Assembly (NCBI GenBank): GCA_041689775.1
Contig: JBDNFP010000222.1
Coordinates: forward strand, 1-13,106
Direction of reading: 5' to 3'
From: JBDNFP01 sp041689775
GTDB lineage: Bacteria; Bacteroidota; Bacteroidia; Cytophagales; Spirosomataceae
DNA: 13,106 nt
Part shown: in pieces, positions 1 through 6,589 of the stretch
Numbering within the stretch: the stretch's first letter is position 1
Layout: each line of letters opens with the position of its first letter
Notes under the pieces: model-generated
What the model was told of the DNA's origin: nothing
The model's database searches: none
What the model saw: only the letters and a program-made list of their open reading frames with translations
Program-made: the position numbers and the translations under genes

Positions 1-275
1 AAAGTAGTTATTTTAGTACTGATTCAGGTTCAACCGACCACAAAGGTTACTAAATACGAGACTTTTTTCTAAACTTTTACCATATTTTATATAACTATAA
101 GAGTATTGATTTTTATAAGAAAACCCTGCTGATTTATACTATTGCAACAAGTCTATTATACATACGTCCTCTGGAAACTGTATGAAATGTATATTATCGC
201 TTCCCATGGGGCCATTTAATAATCGTCATCAGAATAGTGGTTGTTCAGAACAAAATCCGAAGGCCTAGGCAAATA

Positions 276-653
276 TCACGTATCAGACTTCGCCATTTCT
301 TTCATTTTCCAGGATAAAGCAATAAACAAAAGTTGTACCGGTAAGCGAACGTACGCCGCTGTCTTGCTACCTATGGCTGGAGCATCTATCAATACATCCA
401 TGATGTGAAGAGGTAAAAATGCCAGCATCAGAAGTAAAATTCCCCAAGCACCCGTAGTACGGAATTGGGGAATAAAATAAGCTGCCCCAAAAACGATTTC
501 AAAAATACCCGATACATAAACAATTGGTCTGGCGTAGGGCAAAAAGTCAGGTACAAAAGGTAGGTAAAAATCGGGCTTTAAAAAATGATTCACGCCTCCA
601 TAAATAATAAAGGAAGCGAATAGAAAACCTAAAATCTGAAATAGTTTTTTCAT
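276..653 (-). CDS. DoxX-like small integral membrane protein
   Basis: A protein of 125 residues in the DoxX-like membrane family; its biochemical role is not established by the sequence. About four membrane segments are visible (roughly residues 5-22, 44-62, 68-86 and 103-115). The first is followed by GVNHFLKPDFY (20-30), and the second carries the acidic residue E52 in GIFEIVFG, both typical of DoxX-like proteins. The frame is open upstream to 719, but I chose the ATG at 651-653 because the protein then begins MKKLFQILGF directly at the first membrane helix, as relatives do; the extra 22 residues are polar and unlike the family. It lies downstream of the DUF2264 gene on the same strand, about 110 bases after that gene's expected stop, so co-transcription is possible. 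No clear terminator is seen after it. The family call is fairly sure, the function unknown. Confidence 0.82.
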   Translation of the reverse strand: MKKLFQILGFLFASFIIYGGVNHFLKPDFYLPFVPDFLPYARPIVYVSGIFEIVFGAAYFIPQFRTTGAWGILLLMLAFLPLHIMDVLIDAPAIGSKTAAYVRLPVQLLFIALSWKMKEMAKSDT

Positions 654-657
654 TTGA

Positions 658-1971
658 TTAGAAAGTTGTAGTGAGGTGAAGTGCTTCTGCTTGGCGTTTT
701 GGGAAATCGGTAGGTACAATATCTTGGCTACTGTCGGGCAGGAAAACTCGACAACACAGCAACCTAAATAGCATGATCAGTGGGAATATCCACACCTTTC
801 CACACTTTCTTCGCGGTCCAGTCGGCGGCCGGATTGGCCCAGAATGCATTAGTGGCAGGTAGCCCCCTAAGGACAGGAGCACCGTTGCGCAGAGGTGTAG
901 ACTTCCCGTAGAAATGTATCCCTCACCTAGCGAAGGTTGATGTCCGTGCAGGCCGATCGTTAGCCAACCCTTGGCGTCAAAAGTTTCTGGGCTCTCGGTA
1001 GTACGTTGTATCACCGCCGTCAGGGCCGGGCGTACATGAGCGGGATTGATTTCTTTGGGGAGTTTACCGAGGTAGGCGATATTAGCCAGGTTCTGAAAGG
1101 CCCCGGCCCGGTAGCAGATAGATCGACCAATAACCGGAAAGGTACCCTCCGGCAAGATGAGTCGTTCCTGAATGGCCGCGAAACGAACCGCCCGTTTCGT
1201 CACGTTTTCGAGCATGTCTTTATATACTTTCTCTTTCGGGGTAATCGTTTCCAAAATATCCACCAGAAAAGGCTGTATGACGTATCTATTGTAGTAGTCC
1301 CAATGGAAATTGGGACCGTCTCCGTACATCCCGTCGCCGAGGTACCACTGCTCATGTTGACGCAGGGCGTAGTCGAGCCGCATTTTATCGTACTCGTAGC
1401 CAAACCTCGCAAAAAAAGCTTCGACCATAGCACTAAAAAGCAGCCAGTTATTAAAGTGGAGGCGTATTTCCCGACTGCTTCTGAATGCCATGGCGACGTT
1501 ATTTTTTACTTTTTCCGACAGCCCCTCCCAAACCTTGGGAGCCCGGATCAGGCCGTGCGCCAAAAACGCGGCATCCACCACGGGTTGGGCACCTTTGTCG
1601 AAATTCATAAAATCTTTGGCGTTGGGATTCGTAGAATTATCGAGGGCTTTCAGGGTAAGGGAGAAGTACTTGGTACGCATCGTCTCCTCCGATTTATCCG
1701 AAAACTCCGTGAGGTTCAACCAAGGACCAATGCCGGCAAGTAAGCGACCAAAGGCTTCGAGATGCGTGTACTCGGGGCGATCTTTGGTTTTGCCTTCCAC
1801 TGGCATATTCGCTTTGAGCGTATCGTTAGCCAGATTGGCAAGTACCGGATTCGCGATTTTTCCCAGGTAGGCCAGCCACACGTTACGGTCAGACGGCGGC
1901 GCGGGCGTAAAGCTCGCCAAAGTACCAGCGCCGGTGACGCCCAGCATTTTTAGAAACAGACGACGAATCAT
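658..1971 (-). CDS. DUF2264 family protein with a frameshifted C-terminus
   Basis: A DUF2264 protein, a family often found among carbohydrate-related genes of Bacteroidota but without a settled activity. The N-terminus MIRRLFLKMLG followed by a hydrophobic, small-residue stretch resembles a twin-arginine (Tat) signal, suggesting export. Family hallmarks are LHFNNW (residues 171-176) and the aromatic block from GDGMYGDGP through HWDYYNRYVIQPF (212-235). The frame is open to an ATG at 1983, but the ATG at 1969-1971 places the RR motif at the very start. After G370 the reading frame is wrong: the other frame encodes the expected ending, LPATNAFWANPAADW then TAKKVWKGVDIPTDHAI, and stops at 764-766. 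The switch falls in a run of five G (plus-strand C at 863-867); one G more or two fewer restores about 402 residues. As written, the last roughly 70 residues are out of frame. This may be a sequencing error or a real mutation. Confidence 0.8.
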   Translation of the reverse strand: MIRRLFLKMLGVTGAGTLASFTPAPPSDRNVWLAYLGKIANPVLANLANDTLKANMPVEGKTKDRPEYTHLEAFGRLLAGIGPWLNLTEFSDKSEETMRTKYFSLTLKALDNSTNPNAKDFMNFDKGAQPVVDAAFLAHGLIRAPKVWEGLSEKVKNNVAMAFRSSREIRLHFNNWLLFSAMVEAFFARFGYEYDKMRLDYALRQHEQWYLGDGMYGDGPNFHWDYYNRYVIQPFLVDILETITPKEKVYKDMLENVTKRAVRFAAIQERLILPEGTFPVIGRSICYRAGAFQNLANIAYLGKLPKEINPAHVRPALTAVIQRTTESPETFDAKGWLTIGLHGHQPSLGEGYISTGSLHLCATVLLSLGGYLPLMHSGPIRPPTGPRRKCGKVWIFPLIMLFRLLCCRVFLPDSSQDIVPTDFPKRQAEALHLTTTF

Positions 1972-2130
1972 GGTTTTATACATTTCTTGAAGAGAGGTAA
2001 TTGGGTAGTATCCTATTTATCTTTCTTGTACAGACAGGTGGGATAAAAATTCACCCAGCTACCATACCCTATCCAAGTTTTGATAGTCTTTTTCAAAACG
2101 TCACTTTAGGTCAGACTTGCCAATCATCAA

Positions 2131-3447
2131 CTATTCAACACGCTTTTGCTTGTAGTGATCGTCCCATTCTTTCACTTTGGGCGGATGCAGTTTCCCTAAA
2201 CTCTTCCCTACCAGAATGGCAACCGTGGCATCACTCGTTACGTTCACCACCGTACGCAGCATATCCAAAGGCCGGTCGATGGCAAAAATCAAAGCTATTC
2301 CGGCGGGATTTACCCCAATAGATTCCAGTACGATCACGAGCATCAGGATACCTGCGCCCGGAACGGCAGCTGAACCAATAGAAGCGAGTAGCGCTGTGAG
2401 TACAATAGTTAGCTGCTCACCAATCGTGACGTCATCCCCAAAAGCTTGGGATATAAATACCGCCGCTACGGCTTGGTATAGGCTGGTGCCGTCCATGTTG
2501 ATGGTAGCTCCAACCGGACAAACAAACGACACTACATCTTTGTCAACACCAATGTGCTCCTCTACCCGCTCCATGGTAACCGGCAACGTGGCAGCACTGG
2601 AACTGGTAGAAAAAGCCAGTAATTGGGCCGGAGCCATTCCTCGGAAAAAGTCACCGTAGGAAATACCAGTAAAAATCTTGATAATGGTAGGGTAAAAGGC
2701 AAATATTAATAATGCCAACCCAAACACCACCGTAAGCGCATAGGCCCCCAAGGCCTTAAATACATCGGGTGAAGGAGACTCCACTACCAAAGCAGCCAAC
2801 AAAGCGAATACCCCGAAAGGAGCCGCCAACATAATCAGGTCAATCATTTTAAGAATTACTTCATTTACGCCATCAAAAAAGCGTTTGACCGGTTCTGATT
2901 TCTCGGGCTCGATCAGGATCAGACCGATGCCGAAGAATACAATGAAAAAAATGACCTGTAACATGTTTCCGTTGGAAGAAGCCGCTGCGATAAGGTTATC
3001 GGGCACCACATCCACGAGAGAGCTCAGTGGACCTCGGCCCTTATTTTCTCCCGCCTGGCTCACGTTCTGATCGGCACTAGCTCCAAAGCTTGCCATCAGC
3101 TCCGTACGGGTCGACTCTTCGATAAAACTACCCGGATTGACTAGGTTAACGATTAAAAGTCCCAACGAAATGGCTACTACGGTGCTCAGAATGTACAAAC
3201 CTAAGGTGCGGGTACCGAGGCGCGAAAGCTGCCGGATATCGTCCAGATCAGATACTCCTTTGATGAGGGAGGCCACGATCAACGGAATGGCAATAAGCTT
3301 TAATAAATTGATGAAGATCGTACCCCAGGGCTTGATCCAGTCTACCACAAAATCTCTACCCCACGGTACTTCTGCAAATACATATCCGGCGAGAATACCC
3401 GCCACCATTCCGATCAGAATTTGCCAATGTAGAGCTAATCTTTTCAT
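2131..3447 (-). CDS. Dicarboxylate/amino acid:cation symporter (DAACS family)
   Basis: A full-length (438 residues) inner-membrane symporter of the glutamate/aspartate transporter family (GltP/DctA/GltPh type), which couples uptake of acidic substrates to Na+ or H+. The hairpin-1 serine motif STSSSAATLP lies at 280-289, the TM7 motif NMDGT at 317-321, and the hairpin-2 tip GSAAVPGAG at about 358-366. TM8 reads DRPLDMLRTVVNVTSD (391-406). Aligned by eye with GltPh, D391, D395, R398, T399, N402 and D406 match the substrate- and cation-binding positions. The arginine at the R397-equivalent position suggests preference for acidic amino acids such as glutamate or aspartate over neutral ones. Residues 106-145 form a longer polar loop between membrane segments. 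The upstream 546-base gap leaves room for its own promoter, though I could not identify one with confidence. The DUF2264 gene follows 160 bases downstream on the same strand. Confidence 0.95.
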   Translation of the reverse strand: MKRLALHWQILIGMVAGILAGYVFAEVPWGRDFVVDWIKPWGTIFINLLKLIAIPLIVASLIKGVSDLDDIRQLSRLGTRTLGLYILSTVVAISLGLLIVNLVNPGSFIEESTRTELMASFGASADQNVSQAGENKGRGPLSSLVDVVPDNLIAAASSNGNMLQVIFFIVFFGIGLILIEPEKSEPVKRFFDGVNEVILKMIDLIMLAAPFGVFALLAALVVESPSPDVFKALGAYALTVVFGLALLIFAFYPTIIKIFTGISYGDFFRGMAPAQLLAFSTSSSAATLPVTMERVEEHIGVDKDVVSFVCPVGATINMDGTSLYQAVAAVFISQAFGDDVTIGEQLTIVLTALLASIGSAAVPGAGILMLVIVLESIGVNPAGIALIFAIDRPLDMLRTVVNVTSDATVAILVGKSLGKLHPPKVKEWDDHYKQKRVE

Positions 3448-3642
3448 ACAATAATGAGATAGAAAATTTGTGATTGTAAAGACTTACAGATTGTATTGAT
3501 TTCTAAACATACTAAAAAAAAAGCACACTGAGGTTGGTGAACGAAGGCACTTGGCGGAAGTATGCATTAAAATAGCCACCTCCTACCCTCCGAAAATCAA
3601 TTTTCTGCCAAGTATAAACCCTGACTAATTTGGCATTAAAAA

Positions 3643-3744
3643 TTAACCCAACCCCGTTACAAAATCATGAGCCTTGGGAATTACCTCAACGCCTAGTTTG
3701 ATCATAATTGGGGTATAAGGTGCGATGACTAACAATATGGCCAT
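3643..3744 (-). pseudogene. Short hydrophobic reading frame, possible gene remnant or small protein
   Basis: From an ATG at 3742-3744 this frame encodes 33 residues: MAILLVIAPYTPIMIKLG, then VEVIPKAHDFVTGLG, then TAA at 3643-3645. The frame stays open upstream to 3786 (LRSRHFGETTRVVF precedes the Met) and is interrupted there by TAG at 3787-3789. Beyond that TAG the same frame continues with hydrophobic, protein-like residues (GFIRTSLFGIVPF). The composition looks like the last membrane segment and tail of a real protein, which suggests a decayed or truncated membrane-protein gene. It could instead be a small membrane protein, or chance. I do not recognise the family. Confidence 0.3.
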
Positions 3745-3893
3745 GAACACCACCCGGGTGGTTTCGCCGAAGTGTCTCGAACGCAGCTAAAAAGGCACTA
3801 TTCCAAATAGAGAAGTACGAATAAACCCTTTTTCCGTTTGTTTTTTCTATTTGCCTTTTATCCGATAAAGCGGGTTATTTATCCGGATACCCG

Positions 3894-3926
3894 TTGGATC
3901 AGGTGGTATTCTTTCGCAACTTTAAG
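3894..3926 (+). promoter_or_regulatory. Weak candidate promoter for the ABC transporter genes
   Basis: TTG at 3894-3896, a 20-base spacer and CAACTTTA (about 3917-3924) loosely fit the Bacteroidota promoter pattern TTG-N17-23-TAnnTTTG. The -7 element departs at its first and last positions, so this is tentative. It lies about 70 bases upstream of the ATP-binding gene's ATG. Confidence 0.25.
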
Positions 3927-3993
3927 TCGTTTCTTTTGAAAACCAGATACATCATTTATCCCACGACAGTTTCAACCACTAAGTAATCCTGCT

Positions 3994-4908
3994 ATGAACA
4001 TACTCGAAACTCACCACATTATAAAAGACTACGCTGATCACCGCGCATTGGATGATGTGAGTGTGAACATTCCGAAGGGTAGTATTTTTGGACTTTTGGG
4101 GCCCAACGGGGCCGGAAAGACTTCCTTGATCCGGATAATTAACCAAATTACGGGACCGGACAAAGGAACTATTTTGTTTGACGGCGTTCCGCTCAACGAA
4201 AATCATATTCGTCGTATCGGGTACTTACCCGAAGAGCGCGGATTGTACAAAAAAATGAAGGTAGGCGAGCAACTCTTGTACCTTGCTCAGCTAAAAGGCC
4301 TCTCAAAAAGGGATGCTATGGACAAGTTGAAGGTATGGTTTACTAAGTTTGACATCAAAACTTGGTGGGACAAAAACGTAGCCGACCTGTCGAAGGGTAT
4401 GCAACAGAAAGTCCAGTTCGTATCTACGGTGCTTCACCAGCCCGACCTGATTATCCTAGACGAACCTTTTTCGGGTTTTGACCCCATTAACGCTAATCTA
4501 ATTCGAGATGAGATTCTGGAATTACGCAAAAAGGGCAGTACCATCATTTTCTCGACCCACCGAATGGAAACCGTCGAGGAGTTGTGTGATCATATCGCAC
4601 TGATTCACAAATCTAAAAAAGTACTTGACGGCCCAAAATCGCAGATCAAGGAGCAGTTTAAAACCAATACTTTCTTTGTGGAGTACCGCGGTGCCCTCAA
4701 TGGACTGGAAAATCACTTTCAGGTTAGTAATACCCGTCAACTCGAATCGGGACTAACCAAGTCTGACATTAAGCTTCCCGTGGGCCATACGGCTAACCAG
4801 CTTTTACAAGAGCTGTTGCCCCATATTGAGATCTACTCATTCGGCGAAAATGTACCTACCATGAGTGATATTTTCATGAAGGCCGTGAACGAAGTACCCG
4901 AGAGTTGA
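3994..4908 (+). CDS. ABC transporter ATP-binding protein (NatA/YhaQ type, DUF4162)
   Basis: The 304-residue ATPase subunit of an ABC exporter; it should sit at the cytoplasmic face of the membrane and power the permease encoded next. All nucleotide-binding motifs are visible: Walker A GPNGAGKT (36-43), signature LSKGMQQK (132-139), Walker B LIILDEP (152-158), D-loop SGFDP (160-164) and H-loop STH (187-189). The Q-loop region reads IGYLPEERGLY (75-85), with Glu where many ABC ATPases have Gln; this form is usual for the NatA/YhaQ subgroup. The C-terminal 90 or so residues correspond to the DUF4162-type tail of that subgroup. The permease gene begins 39 bases downstream, which supports a two-gene operon. 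The substrate cannot be read from the sequence; NatAB of Bacillus exports Na+, but many relatives are untested. Confidence 0.95.
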   Translation: MNILETHHIIKDYADHRALDDVSVNIPKGSIFGLLGPNGAGKTSLIRIINQITGPDKGTILFDGVPLNENHIRRIGYLPEERGLYKKMKVGEQLLYLAQLKGLSKRDAMDKLKVWFTKFDIKTWWDKNVADLSKGMQQKVQFVSTVLHQPDLIILDEPFSGFDPINANLIRDEILELRKKGSTIIFSTHRMETVEELCDHIALIHKSKKVLDGPKSQIKEQFKTNTFFVEYRGALNGLENHFQVSNTRQLESGLTKSDIKLPVGHTANQLLQELLPHIEIYSFGENVPTMSDIFMKAVNEVPES

Positions 4909-4947
4909 TCATTAGTTTCTACTTAACTATCCATGACCCCCTGATTT

Positions 4948-6297
4948 ATGAAAAATATACTACTTATTTTAAGACGTGAGTACCTGGTAAGAGTAAAAAA
5001 GAAGTCATTTATTATCATGACTTTCCTGGCCCCTCTGCTGCTGGTTGGCTTTTATGCAGCCGTCATCTGGATCGCCATTGGCTCTACCGAAATGAAAACC
5101 GTTCAGGTTTTAGATAAAAGCGGTCTTTTTGCTACGCAGTTTAAAGATACTGATGAGTTGAAATTTAAATTCATTACGAACTCGCTGGATTCGGCCAAGG
5201 CACAATTCAAAAGTGGCGAAGACAACGCCTTAGTCTACATTCCTGAGAATGTACTGGAAGATTCAGAGGGGGTACTCATTTATGCTCCTAAGAATGTAAG
5301 CCTCGACCTAAAAAGCAATATCGAAAAGACCATTGAGCGGCAGATTGAAGATATTAAACTAACCGAAGCCGGTATTACCCGTAAGGTACTCGAAGACTCC
5401 CGCGTTGACGTAAAATCTCAAACCATAAGCCTCAGTGACGGAGGTGAAAAAAGTAGCAGCTCGGGAGCTGCAACTGCCATCGGAGGTATTTGCGGTTTTC
5501 TGATTTACATCTCTGTATTTGTGTACGGCACCATGGTCATGAGGGGCGTCACCGAAGAAAAAACCAGCCGGATCGTGGAGGTTATTATTTCCTCGGTTAA
5601 GCCTTATCAACTTATGTTGGGCAAAATTATTGGGGTAGCCATGGTGGGTCTTACCCAATTTGTTTTGTGGATATTACTAACGGTAATTCTGGCGTCTGGT
5701 GCGGGCTACATCTTCAAGGATCAGTTGGGGAATGACCCTCAAAAAATGCAGGCCCAAATGGAGCAGGTGCAAAAGGGAATGCCGGGTGGAGCCATGAATC
5801 CGGCCGTCAATGCCGCCTCGGGCAACGATCCCGCCAACGCGGTTGCCGATATTTTGGCTGCCGTTGGTAGTCTCAATCTCCCCTACATTATTGGCTGTTT
5901 CTTGTTCTACTACCTAGGTGGCTATCTACTGTATAGTGCCCTGTTCGGAGCGGTAGGTGCGGCCGTCGACAACGAGGCCGATACCCAACAATTTATGTTG
6001 CCGATCACCTTACCCATTGTGTTCTCGTTTGTTTTTGCCCAAATGGCCCTCCGCGATCCCGATGGTAGTCTGGCTTTCTGGACTTCCATCATACCCTTCA
6101 CCTCCCCAATCGTGATGATGGTCCGAATTCCGTTCGGGGTTCCGGCCTGGGAACTAGCCCTGTCGATGGTGCTGCTGGTGCTGGGCTTTATCGGTACTAC
6201 CTGGCTGGCCGCCCGAATTTACCGAATTGGTATTTTGATGTACGGCAAAAAAGTAAACTACAAAGAACTCGCCAAGTGGATTTTTTACAAAGGATGA
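4948..6297 (+). CDS. ABC-2 type transporter permease (NatB/YhaP-like)
   Basis: The 449-residue membrane partner of the preceding ATPase. One membrane helix near the N-terminus (about 21-45) is followed by an extracytoplasmic domain of some 125 residues (46-172). About five or six further helices follow (near 173-199, 222-255, 312-340, 350-367 and 402-424, perhaps also 378-392). The stretch TEEKTSRIVEVIISSVKP (202-219) between the second and third helices is the conserved EExTSRxxEVI motif of NatB/YhaP-type ABC-2 permeases. Residues about 262-300 form a Met-, Gln-, Pro- and Ala-rich polar insert (QMEQVQKGMPGGAMNPAVNA) between helices, probably extracytoplasmic and flexible. The protein ends with basic residues near KKVNYKELAKWIFYKG. 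A rho-independent terminator lies about 60 bases after the stop, so the operon appears to hold just these two genes. Exporter identity is firm, the substrate unknown. Confidence 0.93.
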   Translation: MKNILLILRREYLVRVKKKSFIIMTFLAPLLLVGFYAAVIWIAIGSTEMKTVQVLDKSGLFATQFKDTDELKFKFITNSLDSAKAQFKSGEDNALVYIPENVLEDSEGVLIYAPKNVSLDLKSNIEKTIERQIEDIKLTEAGITRKVLEDSRVDVKSQTISLSDGGEKSSSSGAATAIGGICGFLIYISVFVYGTMVMRGVTEEKTSRIVEVIISSVKPYQLMLGKIIGVAMVGLTQFVLWILLTVILASGAGYIFKDQLGNDPQKMQAQMEQVQKGMPGGAMNPAVNAASGNDPANAVADILAAVGSLNLPYIIGCFLFYYLGGYLLYSALFGAVGAAVDNEADTQQFMLPITLPIVFSFVFAQMALRDPDGSLAFWTSIIPFTSPIVMMVRIPFGVPAWELALSMVLLVLGFIGTTWLAARIYRIGILMYGKKVNYKELAKWIFYKG

Positions 6298-6358
6298 TAA
6301 CTGTTACCCAACTTAATCACGCTGGATTGTAGCTAGCAGAACCCGCAGAATACGACCG

Positions 6359-6399
6359 ATCCTCCGGCGTTGTCATCTGACAATTCCCGGAGGATTTTT
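6359..6399 (+). terminator. Rho-independent terminator after the ABC transporter operon
   Basis: ATCCTCCGG (6359-6367) pairs with CCGGAGGAT (6387-6395), and an inner TTGTCA/TGACAA stem extends the hairpin. The last arm runs into TTTTT (6395-6399). It follows the permease stop by about 60 bases. Confidence 0.85.
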
Positions 6400-6476
6400 C
6401 CTGCTAAATTACCCGCTCTGTTTTTCTCAGCATCGCCCTCCCAAAAGCTTTAACACTTTTTAAGACGCCCAAAAAC

Positions 6477-6505
6477 TTGCCGTTGGGGTTATTTTACTAA
6501 TTTTG
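6477..6505 (+). promoter_or_regulatory. Bacteroidota-type promoter for the DUF2723 gene
   Basis: TTG at 6477-6479, an 18-base spacer and TAATTTTG at 6498-6505 match the TTG-N17-23-TAnnTTTG pattern, with a perfect -7 element. It lies after the terminator of the preceding operon and would give a leader of about 75-80 bases before the ATG at 6590. Confidence 0.65.
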
Positions 6506-6589
6506 ACAGCGTGATTATAATTCTGATCTAACCGATACACGTACTGCCAATAATTTACAATCCATCATATACCAAATAAAAACCAACAA

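Larger units (their letters stand above)
3448..3993. other. 546-base intergenic region between divergent symporter and ABC genes
   Basis: This stretch separates the leftward symporter gene from the rightward ABC transporter genes, so it should hold promoters for both. A weak candidate for the ABC genes lies near its right end. The middle holds a short leftward open frame with a protein-like hydrophobic sequence, listed separately. A poly-A run occurs at about 3514-3522. No RNA gene, riboswitch or terminator hairpin could be recognised. Confidence 0.5.

Noticed and set aside
1..275. Possible gene or RNA at the left edge
   Set aside because: No open frame, tRNA-like fold or terminator could be supported in this AT-rich stretch.
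1006..1743. Long rightward open frame of 245 codons across the DUF2264 gene
   Set aside because: It lies antisense to a well-supported coding region with family motifs, and its translation shows no domain or signal of its own.
3749..3762. Perfect 14-base palindrome ACCACCCGGGTGGT
   Set aside because: It lies inside the short leftward frame and is explained as codons for Thr-Thr-Arg-Val-Val; no second copy or spacing suggests an operator.
4216..4248. Glu in place of Gln in the ABC ATPase Q-loop region (YLPEERGLY)
   Set aside because: This variant is the normal form in the NatA/YhaQ subgroup and is not a sign of a dead ATPase.
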